This document shows, in pieces, positions 1-10,224 of a DNA stretch of 64,000 nucleotides. This DNA is from Trichosporon coremiiforme (Eukaryota; Basidiomycota; Tremellomycetes; Trichosporonales; Trichosporonaceae). The notes beneath the pieces are model-generated. The model searched no databases, had not been told where the DNA came from, and was given only the letters and a program-made list of their open reading frames with translations. Position numbers and translations under genes: made by a program. Where the stretch lies: assembly GCA_039545355.1 (NCBI GenBank), contig BCJJ01000008.1, positions 1,661,004 to 1,725,003 of the forward strand, written 5' to 3'. Position 1 is the first letter of the stretch. Every line of letters starts with the position of its first letter.

Positions 1-1361
1 ATGCCGTTCCTGCCGTTCATCCCCATCCCTCCATTCATACCCATGCCGCCATTGGACATGCCGTTCATCTGCCCGCCGAACCCGCTGTTCATCGGGCTCG
101 TGCCGGCCATCGCGCTCATGCCGCCGTTCATGGACGTCGAGTTGCTCATCCCGCCCAAGCCCATGCCGTTGATGGAGCTCAGGCCGTGCCCGTTCGGCGA
201 GAGCGAGTTGGAGGACATGCCACCAGGCGCGGCCATCACCCCATTGGACATGCCGCTCATGCCGGTGTGCATCGGGCTGCCGGTGTGCATGGGGCTGACC
301 CCGTTGCTTCCCGGAGACAGCATGCCCATCTGGCCCATCTGCTGCTGCCCCATGCCCATCTGCATCTGCTGCCCGAAGGGATTGTTGCCCGCGAACTGCT
401 GCTGCGGCTGGGTCAGAATCGGGAACTGGAACGCTTGCTGCCCCAGAGCCAGGGGACTCGGGGCGGGGTAGCCTGGCGACGCCAGCGGGGCGAAGCCTGG
501 CGTCGCGTTTGGCGGCATGCCCGTCTGATGAGGCGACTGATAGGGGACAGTTGGGAAGCCGCCCAGCTGCAGGGGACGGGTTGCGCTCGAGCTGCCAGAG
601 GTGTCGACCAACAGGTCGTTCTGGCGAAGCGCATTCGCGCTGCTACTCCGCACAGGCGTGGGACGGGGCGGGGCGAGACCGTCGCCGCTCCATGTCGGTG
701 CGCGTGCGCGAGTCGGCGGAGGAGCGAGTCCGGTCGTCTTCGGCTTTGGAGGAGGACTGGGGAGGGCTGGCAGGTCACGCTCGCGAGACACCACAATGTC
801 AGCGAGCTCAGGACGTTTCGGCGGGGCCTTGGGCGCGAACGGTTGCGTGCCGAACGTCGGCGTGGCCGGGGATTTCGTGCTCCCCGTATGGTTACTGCGG
901 ATCGACTGCGCGCCGCCGGAGACGTTCCGGACCTGCTGCTGGGTCACGCGCGAGTTGATCGGCACCTGAGACAGCGCTGGCGCCGCTCCCGCCTTGAACG
1001 CGCCGAGCTCGTACTTGCGCCGGATGTACTTGAAGAGTTCGGAGTCGCGCTCCTCGCCAACCTGCAGGGGCGGGGGATGCCGGCGCTCATCGGGATTAAA
1101 GATGGCGTTGCTCTTCGTGTTTCCGATCGAGCGCATATGCACGACCTGCTCGCGCGTCCACTCGTCGAGCGTCACGGACTTGACGCGCGAGTTGTGCGTG
1201 CCCAGCCGCCGGTGCTGCGATGCGCACTGCACGCAGAGGAAGATGCCAAGGTTCGTTGACGCCCAGCGCGGCGAGGGGGCGTGGCAGTCGGCACACTTGT
1301 CGTTGCCCGGCTGCGCAAGGACGTCCTCGAGAAGACGCTGGACGCGCGACTGCTGGTTCAT
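1..1361 (-). CDS. ArfGAP zinc-finger protein (SMAP/Age2-like), 3' end cut by window edge
   Basis: GTPase-activating protein for Arf-family small GTPases, expected at Golgi and endosome membranes. The frame starting at the ATG at 1361 is open to the left edge without an intron. Residues 1-120 form an ArfGAP domain: a zinc finger with C23-x2-C26-x16-C43-x2-C46, followed by HRRLGTH, whose R51 is the expected arginine finger. The middle is Pro/Ser-rich and low in complexity. From about residue 310 the chain turns Met/Asn/Gly/Gln-rich (repeated NGM-type runs), which looks disordered. Single ArfGAP domain at the N terminus plus a Q/M/G-rich tail resembles fungal Age2 and animal SMAP proteins; family assignment beyond ArfGAP is inference. 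The stop codon lies outside the window. Upstream is a long intergenic region shared with the divergent GT32 gene. Confidence 0.85.
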   Translation of the reverse strand, partial: MNQQSRVQRLLEDVLAQPGNDKCADCHAPSPRWASTNLGIFLCVQCASQHRRLGTHNSRVKSVTLDEWTREQVVHMRSIGNTKSNAIFNPDERRHPPPLQVGEERDSELFKYIRRKYELGAFKAGAAPALSQVPINSRVTQQQVRNVSGGAQSIRSNHTGSTKSPATPTFGTQPFAPKAPPKRPELADIVVSRERDLPALPSPPPKPKTTGLAPPPTRARAPTWSGDGLAPPRPTPVRSSSANALRQNDLLVDTSGSSSATRPLQLGGFPTVPYQSPHQTGMPPNATPGFAPLASPGYPAPSPLALGQQAFQFPILTQPQQQFAGNNPFGQQMQMGMGQQQMGQMGMLSPGSNGVSPMHTGSPMHTGMSGMSNGVMAAPGGMSSNSLSPNGHGLSSINGMGLGGMSNSTSMNGGMSAMAGTSPMNSGFGGQMNGMSNGGMGMNGGMGMNGRNG

Positions 1362-3036
1362 GCCGAGCGAAGCGAAAGGGTCGGAGTGGGGGAGAAAGGA
1401 TGAGGAAGACAGCTGGTGGATCCCCAAGGAGGCAAAGGAGGGTGGGGGTGCGTGGGGCGTCGGCCGATGTGCAGGTCGTTGAAGCTAGAACTGGTTGTCG
1501 CCGAAAGGTCGGAGCGGCAAAGTTCAGCAATCAGAGATATGAGATTGGAGATGAAATGCTTGGTCGTGTGCCCAGGTGGTGCCAAGTGCCCGAAATAGGT
1601 GAGCGGCGAGGAAGTCAGGTGTCAGGTAAGAAGGAGAGGGCGATGCGAGGGATCGTGCGATGCGGGAGAAAGAGAGCAGACGCCGAGATGCGAAGAGTGC
1701 GTCGGTGTAGACGTTGATGTGTGTGCAAAGGAGTGTGTTGTTTGTGTATGTGTGTTGTGCTGGTGGAAGGTGTGAACGGGAGGGGCCGAAAGCCAAGCAA
1801 GATTCGAAAGAAGGCAAGAGTGGAGAAGAATGGAAGTGGAAATGAAAGTGTGAGCCGATGAGCCGATCGATCCCTGGCACCGTGGCCTGGACACTGTGTA
1901 AAGGCTCCCTGTCAATGGCCCCGGGCGTCACCTTTGCACTTTTGCCTTTGTCGCCTGTGCCGCCCCTCGTCCACCGCCGCCCACAACGCGACAGAAAGGA
2001 TAGGATAGCCCAGGGATCGGAACCCACCCGGCGAACAGCGAAGGGCCTGGGGCGTCGACTGCGCTGCGACTGCGACTGCGGCTGCGGGAGCTCGATTATG
2101 ACTTGTCCAGTGCTCGTCTGACACGCTGACACTGCATACACTGTACATCGCTCTTCTCTTGTTCTCTTGTTCACTTGTTCACTGGGTTCGCACGAGATCG
2201 CGTCTGACCGCATGACGCACCCTACGCCGACCGAGTCTCGATTACAAGATCTGCATGCCGAGCTGTCACAGCAAACACCAAAGTCGAGACCCCACTGCTG
2301 CGGTGTTCCTACGTTCCAGCAATCGGCCTAGGTTAGCCTCTCTCCACATAGGGTTGGAGCCATCGGGCAAAGCGGCACACGCTGGCACACGCTGGCACAC
2401 GCTGGCACACGCTGGCTCTATTAGGTTCACTAGGTATACTGCTTAACCCACGCCTTTGCACACGAGGGGCAAGGAGCAAGGTGTACGTACGTACACACGG
2501 CGTCATGTCCGAAAGAATCGCTTCTGCTCCATCCTACGACCTCACAGCCTCGGTCGCCCGCAGCTATCACGCACCCCGCAGTCGACCCACTGCCTCGCCC
2601 CCCAACGCCCAACGGGATGTGCCAAGCTCAGAACTAAACAGACGACTTATCGACGACGCGGTGGAGGTCTAATCAGAGTGGTCTATTTAGGGCACGGGGG
2701 TCAAGCTCCGCAGTATTTTCAGAGAGATTTGGCTCGTCATCGTGCTGCGCGTTTGCGTTTCATGCATATCCACCCACTGGGCCATGCAAACGTTCGTTCC
2801 TCGCTACTCGCATACATCATTACACCACACCCTCGTCATCCCCACCTTTTTCTCCACCCCATACTCCTTCCACCACAATACTCACCCAAGATCTCACACA
2901 CCCCTCAACCCGACACACAGTAGCACCAGAATTACCAGAGTCTGCGTTCTCTAAGGGTCCCAGCTCAAGCCACCGGCCACCGGCTTTCCCGCCGATATCC
3001 GCGCCGACCCGCCGACATTGCGCCGAGAGATAAGCC
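1362..3036. other. Divergent intergenic region between ArfGAP and GT32 genes
   Basis: No ORF here has convincing codon bias, splice signals or a recognisable motif. The part next to the ArfGAP start (1362-1860) and the CT-rich, A/C-rich stretch at 2800-2940 before the GT32 start look like 5' leaders and promoters. It holds a short 10-bp tandem repeat near 2381. Confidence 0.6.
2372..2416. repeat. 10-bp tandem repeat, about 4 units
   Basis: The unit GCTGGCACAC is repeated three times perfectly (2381-2410), with a diverged copy on each side. No coding or regulatory role is evident. Confidence 0.85.
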
Positions 3037-4715
3037 ATGAAGCACGACACAGCACATTGCCCGCCGCCCGGGCAAGGCCAGGTCGGCTTTCCCCGCATGT
3101 GGAAGCGAGCCATCGCCCTCGCCGCCGGCGCCGGCACACTCCTCTTCCTCGCCCATCACTGCGGCGGCGACAGCTACTTCAAGTGGCGACAAAACAGCTA
3201 CCGTGAGTCCTTGGACTGACTTTAGAGTTGCTTTTGCTTGCCTGCGAGCGTGATCGCAGGCGTGATTCGCTCTTCGTCGCCGCGGGAACGGGTGTAGCTG
3301 GTATTGTCTCTGGAAAGGAGGGCGCAGCGCAGTCGTGACTGCGCAGAAGCAAAGGGGCGCAGCGGGCGCAAAGGACTCTGAAGCTCCACGGTTCGGAAGG
3401 TAAGCTGACCGCAGACGACGAGGCCGACTTTGACTTTCAGCTGGGCGGCTACGAGCCGCCGTCCGACTACATGGTGTCGTGGGGCTACGTCTCGCCCGAG
3501 CCGTCGACGCTACGGGCAAAGCTGGCGCCATGGGTGTCGGCGCACAGTGAGGCGACGTCCGAGCTAGGCGCGGAAGCGAAGGACGCCTACGACCTTGGTC
3601 CGACAGAGTTGGGTGCGTACGCGGCACAGCTGTCCGACTTTGTGTCCTCGACTACCTTCCCGTCCGACCTCGAGCACGACCTGCGCGCCGGCCTCGGGCG
3701 ATACCTGGGCGACAGCGGGCGGACATCCCTGCCGAAGCAGGCGTACGATGTGAACGAGACGGTGTGGCAGACAGACCGCGAGGGCGAGACGGCGCAGACG
3801 TTCGCGGTCCAGACATGGCGCGACAACCACTGTCCCGATGAGGGGTGGGCTTATCACTCCCTCACGAACGCCGGGGCTGACGACTGGGTTGCGTCCACTT
3901 TTCTCTCCGGCCGCGTCCGGTACCTCTGGGACAACCTGCGCGTCGGTATTCTGAAGGCCGATGTGCTGCGATATCTCCTCCTGCTCGTCCATGGGGGAGT
4001 GTACAGCGACACGGACACGGAGTGCCTGAAGCCGATGGCGGACTGGGGCAGCGGCGCGCAGGTCTGGAAACCGGAACTGTGGGCTAGCGAGAACGAGCTC
4101 CGCCGCCTGCGTGCCGGCGAGGACGCGGCCAAAGTGCTCGGCCGGGCTAGCGTCATCGTCGGCGTCGAAGTCGACGTGCGTGACCGGCACGACTGGCACA
4201 CGTGGTGGCCCCGTCCCCTCCAGATCGTGCAGTGGACGATGGCGTCGGCTCCGCACCATCCAATCGCACTGAGTGCGCTCCTGCGCATCGTACACCGCAC
4301 AGCGAGTGCGGCCGAGTGGGCGCAGGACCACTGGCGCGACGTCCAATTCGCGCTGTACCAGAACGACACGGGCCGCGCAGTCGAGATGATGAAGACAACG
4401 GCGCTGTCGGAGCCGTCTGCTGGCGGCCCAGTCGGGATCATGGACTGGACCGGGCCGGGAATCTGGACTGACGCAGTGCTGCAGTACCTTGCTGCGCGGT
4501 ATGGGTGCCAGTGGACGGACCTTCGAGGGCTGGACAAGCCCCTCCGAGTCGGAGACGTGATCGTGCTCCCTGTCACTGGGTTCTCGCCGGAAGTCGGGCA
4601 GTTCGGAAGCCAGTCCAGGGACGACCCGCAGGCGATGGTGTGGCACTACTTCAGGGGGAGCTGGAAGGGGGCCAGCGGGGGCATGCGCGAGGTCGAGGAG
4701 CATGTGCGGGCGTGA
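3037..4715 (+). CDS. GT32 family glycosyltransferase (Och1-like, DXD motif), type II membrane protein
   Basis: Probable Golgi alpha-mannosyltransferase-like enzyme using a GDP-sugar. Model: join(3037..3202, 3415..4715); the intron (212 nt) has a GTGAGT donor and GCTGAC branch before GCAG, and joining keeps frame, giving about 488 aa. A short cytosolic N terminus precedes one hydrophobic segment at residues 22-42, as in Golgi type II enzymes. The catalytic region carries LLVHGGVYSDTDTECLKP, the DXD (D-T-D) signature of the Gly_transf_sug/GT32 family, preceded by a KADVLRY element typical of it. A later Met (residue 22, MWKRA) is an alternative start just before the membrane segment. Substrate and linkage cannot be read from sequence; Och1-like is family knowledge. 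It converges on the D-amino-acid oxidase gene, 129 bp stop to stop. Confidence 0.8.
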
Positions 4716-4844
4716 GTCGTAAACGAAGTGAGCGTCGAGGTGGTGAACAGAATGAGCACAGCAGCGTGAATCGACTGCTCTGAGCGTAATCATTCATTAT
4801 CCATAGATATCCTAGATCCCTGTAGCATGTATCTTGTATCTCTC

Positions 4845-6025
4845 CTACAACCTTGCCTTGCTTCCGAGGAACTTGAGCGCGATGTCCGTCGCCTCGAGCG
4901 CAACACCGTGGTGCGCCTGGTAACCCGCCGGTCCGATACCGTAGCAATGCAGCACGGTGCCGCGTGTGCTGCCCTTGGTTCCCTCGGCCAGCAAGTCCCT
5001 CTCAGCTCCAAGGTCGACCTGCTCAAGCTCCAACCTGAGACCTCCTTCACGACACGGCCGCAGACCAACATTGTGGGACACGATCTGGATATCCCTCCAT
5101 GACTTGCCGCCTTCAGCCAACTGAGGACAGATGCCGAACGCCTTCTGCAGGATTCGCTCCGCCGTCTCCTTCCGGGGCAACAGGTCCGTTTCGCCCTTCA
5201 GATTCGTGCCGCCGACAACGACGCAGCCCCCGCTTCCCGGCCTGGGGATGATGTAGGTAGCTTCGCCCGGGACATTATTCAGGTCCCTTACGCCGAAGCA
5301 CGTCTGGACAGAGGGGGCGCGCACGAGGACAGTCTGTCCCCGATCCGGGAACACCTTGGCGTCCTCTACGCCGAGCAACGCACGCGCCCCAAGGCCGGAG
5401 GCGTTCACGACGAGGCGGGGCTGCCACTTGAATGCGTCAGCCAGACTGTTCAGGCGGACTTTGATGAGGGGCACGCCGCGGCCGCGGAGTCTTTCTTCAT
5501 AAAGCGCGAGGAGGCGATGGGGGTTCAGCGTGAAGGATTCAAAGTGCACACCGCCGCTGAAACCGAACACCTTCTCGTCCTCCTTCAGCGGGCGGAAGTT
5601 GCCCACGACGTCACGGTACCAAGGGTTGCTGTACCCCGCGTCCCGGTCCCAGATGTACTTGAACGGCCGCTTGACCACGATCTCGGGGTTGGAACGGGCG
5701 AGGCGGCCAAAGTACTCGAACGTCGCCTTGTCGCGGCGCTTCTCGGCGGGATTGCTCGCGAAGGAGGACCAGTTCGCGCCCGCCCACGGAGAGGCCCATT
5801 GCGAGGATTGCAGGTCGCTGGGCAACTCGCGCGCGAGAACGCAGACGCGGAGACCCGACTCGGACAGCTGCAGTGCCGTACTGAGTCCGAGCACTGTTGT
5901 CAGCTCGTACTCGTCTATCCCGAGATATCGGATTGTCGGAAGTCGGAGGGGAGGAGGGGAGAATGAGGAGACGTACCGCCAGCACCGATAACCACGACGT
6001 CGTAGGGCGCAATCTTCTCGGCCAT
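4845..6025 (-). CDS. DAO1: D-amino-acid oxidase, peroxisomal (FAD-dependent)
   Basis: Oxidises D-amino acids to 2-oxo acids, ammonia and H2O2 with FAD. Model on the minus strand: exon 1 6025..5977, intron 5976..5894 (83 nt, GTACGT donor, GCTGACAACAG end), exon 2 5893..4845; 365 aa, the usual length of yeast enzymes. Splicing creates the dinucleotide-binding motif VVVIGAGVLGLSTALQL at residues 10-26. Other family blocks are SQWASPWAGANW (substrate/FAD region), VVNASGLGAR, PRPGSGGCVVVGGT and the C-terminal HCYGIGPAGYQAHHGVA. The protein ends in ARL, which fits the peroxisomal PTS1 consensus. Without the intron the frame also runs upstream into junk, so the ATG at 6025 was chosen because it restores the FAD motif. 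Upstream 6026-6590 should hold the promoter. Confidence 0.93.
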
Positions 6026-6590
6026 GTTGATTTGCGGGCAGAATAGAATGTAGAGAAGAGAGTGAAGAAGCAGAATGTCTGGAAGCGCAGTGGGCACACA
6101 AGAGTACAGTGTGGGGGACCAGATCCGGCCGCTGATCCCAACGGGGAATCCCGGCTTACGCCGGTACGTCGGTACGTGAGTGGGACGGCGGTGACCTGAC
6201 TCGGCATGTGCGGGGCAGCACGCGCAGCGGGGGCTTGGCATCAATCGGTGACCTTTTCATTCGTCGCTGTCCTCGCCTAGCGATCGTTGCATGGACAGTG
6301 TATCTAGGGAGCACTAGGGAAGGGCAGGATGCACCGATAACACCTCCTCGGGCATGCATGGCTTGTGTGTGACTCGTGCGGGGCTCGTGCAGAGGCGCGG
6401 AGCATGTGCTGACCCGCCCGATCAGTGGGCATGTGCTTTGATTCCATTCGCTGCATCGAGGTCCGTATCTATCTACTCTTGCCCTGCTGACTGATATATC
6501 TGCCGTCTCTGCTCTCTGCTCTACCCCTTCGTTCTCACTCATTGCCCATCAGCCCACGGCTCTCTTGCTCGCTTGCTCGCTCTGCGAAGT
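6026..6590. other. Intergenic, upstream of D-amino-acid oxidase
   Basis: No supported gene. ORFs here lack codon bias. Presumably the D-amino-acid oxidase promoter plus the 3' flank of the small unknown gene that ends at 6591. Confidence 0.55.
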
Positions 6591-7430
6591 TCACTGACCC
6601 CGTCCAATCTGCTGACTGCCTTGCGACGTCGCCGCATTCGCCTTCTGCCTCAACTCAACCGCCAACTTGGCTACCTTCCCCTGCAACGCGGCCAACTCCT
6701 CCGTGCTACCTTCAAACGCAATGACCGGTTTCGTATTCTGCACTCCGTTCTGGACCCAGTTGCCCAGGTCGTCCGCGAGGCGCTGCACTGAGTCTGCAGC
6801 ACTGGAGAGATCCTTGGACGACTGGCCCAGGGGGACCGCGTAGATGTTTCGCGCGTGAGAGTTGTACGACCCGTCGCGGATTGAACGGCACGGAGGGCAT
6901 TGGCAGTTCGCCGGGTTCAGGTGCATTGCGAGCACGGGGCGCGAGGTCGGACTGACACGCTCGGTGATGTAGTCAATCACACTGGCGTTAGCACGAGCGA
7001 GCAGGCCCACCGAGGAGGAAGGACATCATGTGAAGTGCGAGGAGCGAGATATCGGAACAGCGACTGATCCTGGAGTTGGAGAGATTCTGGAGCAGCGATC
7101 GGCAGGACCAGCAACAGCGCTCGGGGAAACCTCTTGCCTTCGGAGCACCATTCGGCGTCGGAGTCAGCTGCCATACGAGCTGCAACCGCCTGTAGAGCAC
7201 CAATGGTCCTTCCAGCATCGCTTGCTCTCTCCAACATCCTCCTCGACGCTGTTATCGCCCTCGGAGCCACCTCCGAACCGCGTAGGTTACCATGGAACCT
7301 CGACTCACCCAAGGCTCAGGAAGGCCACCGTGTACGCCATGAGCAGGCCAGTCGCCTTGTTCGCCTTTGCGAGGCCCTGGAGCGACTTCGGGATTTGCTT
7401 CTGCTGATTCTGCTGGCCGCCGGAAGACAT
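6591..7430 (-). CDS. Small conserved-looking hypothetical protein, exon structure uncertain
   Basis: Two parts look clearly coding. Exon 1 (7430..7309) starts MSSGGQQNQQ, is basic and ends in a hydrophobic segment (GLLMAYTVAFLSLG) just before a perfect GTGAGT donor. The last exon (6981..6591) follows a GCTAACGCCAG acceptor and contains a CQCPPC cysteine cluster and an amphipathic C-terminal helix. Joining them directly gives 170 aa in frame and makes one continuous membrane-like segment. The 327 bp between could also hold exons: a 72-nt cassette 7248..7177 is frame-neutral, and a longer exon ending at a GTGGGC donor (7010) would need a 29-nt intron. Third-position GC is weak there, so I favour the two-exon form. 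No family recognised. Confidence 0.5.
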
Positions 7431-7748
7431 CGTGGGTGCTGTGCCGTGTGATGCTTCTGTTTTCTTCCCGGAATGCATGGCTTATAAAGCGGCACTCGAG
7501 CACTGTGCTTGCATGCTGTGAGACTGGGGGAGAAAGCATGCACGGGTACTGTACTCACGTCATCCGTCGTGTTCACCGAAGTTCCCTCGGTCATCATCGC
7601 GTCGTCATTGGGTTTCACACTCGCTCGTGCTACCGCGCTACCAACGTACCGCGCTGCCGCGCACGTTTTGGTAATCTGTATCCATCTACTATATAGGGTG
7701 CAAGGCAAAAAAGTACAAACAATTCAGTCGACACGCTGCGCTCTAAGT
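7431..7748. other. Intergenic between unknown gene and LSC2
   Basis: No gene seen. Contains the upstream region of the small unknown gene and the LSC2 3' flank, including an A-rich stretch near 7708 that may be its polyadenylation zone. Confidence 0.5.
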
Positions 7749-9473
7749 CTACTTGTGCGGGGCGCCCTCGGCGGCGAGCTTGACGGCCTCGGCGGCGGCG
7801 TCGTCGAGGTTGTCGTTGGCGTAAATCTTGAGGCCAGACTCCTTGATGAGCTTCTTGGCCTCGGCCTCCTTCGTTCCCTGCAGACGGACGACGACGGGGA
7901 TCTTGAGCTCGAGCTCAGTCGTCGCCTTGATGATACCCTCGGCAATGACGTCGCAGCGCATGATACCACCAAAGATGTTGACGAAGATCGACTTGACCGT
8001 GGGAGCAGACAGGATGAGCTTGAACGCCTCCTTGACGGCCTCGGCGGTCGCACCACCACCGACGTCGAGGAAATTGGCGGGGTTGCCGCCGTGCAGGTTC
8101 AGCACGTCCATGGTGGCCATGGCGAGACCAGCACCGTTGACGAGACAGCCAATGTCACCGTCAAGCTTGATGAAGTTGAGGCCGAACTCGGCAGCCTTGA
8201 CCTCATCGGCGTCCTCCTGCGACTTGTCGCGGAGAGCAAAGACGTCCTTCTGGCGGAAGTCGGCGTTGTCGTCGAAACCAAACTTGGCGTCCATGCAGAG
8301 AACCTTTCCGTCGGGGAACTCGCCGAGGGGGTTGATCTCAATCTGCGTGGCGTCCTTCTCCTTGAAGATCGTGTACAGACGCTGGAAGATCTCGGCGGCG
8401 TTGTCGCGGGCGGCGGGGGCGAAGCCGAGCTGCTCGGCGAGCTTGACAGCGGCAGCGTGGTCAATGCCGTTCTCAAAGTCGAGGTTGGTGGTGATAATGG
8501 CCTCGGGCGTGTCGTGGGCGACGTCCTCAATGTTCATACCACCCTGGTTCGAGGCAACAATGACGGGGCATCCGCGGGCACGGTCCGAGAGGACGGCAGC
8601 GTAGTACTCCTTGGCCTTGGGCGTGCGCTCGGCAATCATGACCGAGTTACAGATGCGGCCACCGGCGCCGGTCTGCTTGGTGATGAGCTTGTGGCCGATC
8701 ATCTGGTCGGCGAGCTCCTTGGCCTGTTCGGCACTGGTCCGTTAGCGATGTCCGCGGTAGGTGGGGGAGCGGGGCGCTTAGTGGTCCAATGAACGCATCC
8801 ACCGCGTCGGAATGTCTGCACATCGGCAAACCAGGCAGACCAGCCAACGCCGCCGCCTGTTCATTGACGAGGCGCTCGTGCTCGGCGGCGATCCCCGCTC
8901 GGTACTCACGAGTCGGCCATGTGAACACCGCCCTGGAAGCCAGTGTCGAAGTGGCCCTTTCCACGTCCTCCGGCGAGGACCTGCGCCTTGACGACGACAT
9001 TCTTTCCGTCCTTCTCGAACTTGTTCGTGAGGTCGTAGGCCTCGTCGGGCGTGCGGGCGGGCTTGCCAAGAGGAGTAGGAATTCCGTACTGATTGACGTC
9101 AGTGCCTGCCATTGGATTGGGCGTCCAATGATCTAGCCGAGGTGACACCCCCCACCAGCCAACACCATGTCGGCTAAGTGTTGTGGGCCTCGCTGTCACC
9201 ATCCGGGCCATCCATGCTTGTGCTACTCACGTCGTTGAGGAGCTGGTACGACTGGTACTCGTGGATCGAGAGGTTACGGCGCTGCTGCTGCTGAGTGGCG
9301 CGCTAACAGGGTCAGTGATAACGATAAGGGTGTGCGATGGGTGATGGGTGAACGCATTGTGCCGTCGGCATCCCCAGGTTTCCCCGGATCGCTGTGCGGC
9401 CTTGGTTGTCACTCCCTGAGGCATATAAACTCACCAGGAGGGTCTGGCGGGCAGGGCGGAGGGAACGGAGCAT
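7749..9473 (-). CDS. LSC2: Succinyl-CoA ligase beta subunit, mitochondrial
   Basis: Beta subunit of the TCA-cycle enzyme that converts succinyl-CoA to succinate with ATP or GTP formation in the mitochondrial matrix. Four exons on the minus strand: 9473..9435, 9302..9231, 9088..8910 and 8733..7749; phases agree and give 424 aa, close to yeast Lsc2. Residues 1-24 are Arg-rich without acids (targeting peptide), then RRNLSIHEYQ begins the mature ATP-grasp domain. VVVKAQVLAGGRGKG is the nucleotide-binding strand; QIEINPL, VNGAGLAMATMD and LDVGGGA are family signatures; VNIFGGIMRCDVIAEGI lies in the C-terminal CoA-ligase domain. The last exon acceptor is the one at 8734, not the nearer CAG at 8724, because only it keeps frame (MADSAEQAKELAD). 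Confidence 0.95.
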
Positions 9474-10224
9474 GATGGATGGTGAGGAGAGGGTGAGAGA
9501 GGTGGATGTAACGGATGAGGATGACTTGGAAGCGTAAAAGAGGGACGTCCAGTAAAGGCAGATTTGAGCGTGGTACGTATGGGGCAGCGAACGCGGCAGG
9601 GCGGCAGGGGCGGCACTGGCGGCAACCAACTCCCACCCAAACGGCTCAAACGGCCACCCCCCCGGCACGTAGCGCGGCAAACGGAGAACCGGCCACCACG
9701 CGCTCACCTGGGTCCGTCACCGTAGGCCACCCATGCCACAGGCGCGGGACCAAATCGCCCCTCATTTAATCCCGAACCTCGTCCGGCGCTGCAGGCCCCG
9801 GCGTTCCGCTTGCTGCTCTCCCCCACCTCAGTCCTATAAGCGGCCGCCTGCTGACTGTGGGGTACAGGTACAGCCGGCGCATGCGGCATAGTCAACAACG
9901 GCGACGTAACGAGCGGACATCTGTATCCGACAACAGTCACGTGCAGTAACACACGCGATGCGCACGAGCCTCCCACATGCCACCCTTTCACGTGACTGAC
10001 GCGAGGACTTGTGCGATCGTGAACATGTCGGACGCGGCATCGGCACGCCAGGGCGACGCGCTGCGCTTGGACGTCCCTTGGCACCGGCACCTCAATTACT
10101 GCCCGATCAGTCCGAACCTACTTTTAGTCGACAAGGTCCACTTCTTACCTTCGTAGTCGTCACCCACGTCGTCCTCACCCCCTCACATACCCCAGCCCAC
10201 TTCAGCTTGGGACTTTGGGTGACC
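9474..10224. other. Divergent promoter region LSC2 / ZRG17-like, with two CACGTG boxes
   Basis: No gene. It contains two CACGTG palindromes, at 9938-9943 and 9989-9994, 46 bp apart; the second sits in a TCACGTGA context. Such E-boxes are bound by fungal bHLH factors of the Cbf1/Tye7/SREBP type; which gene they serve here is unknown. Confidence 0.55.

Noticed and set aside
186..1259. 357-codon plus-strand frame over the left-edge gene
   Set aside because: The minus strand has the ArfGAP zinc finger; this frame is Arg-rich shadow sequence.
2456..2923. 155-codon plus-strand ORF in the first intergenic region
   Set aside because: No codon bias, low-complexity His/Pro/Thr end, and no splice or family signals.
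3564..4793. 409-codon minus-strand frame
   Set aside because: Antisense shadow of the GT32 gene, with no family motif.
7509..8792. 427-codon plus-strand frame
   Set aside because: It lies antisense to LSC2, a certain gene; its Leu/Glu/Val-rich composition is the mirror of GC-rich third positions.
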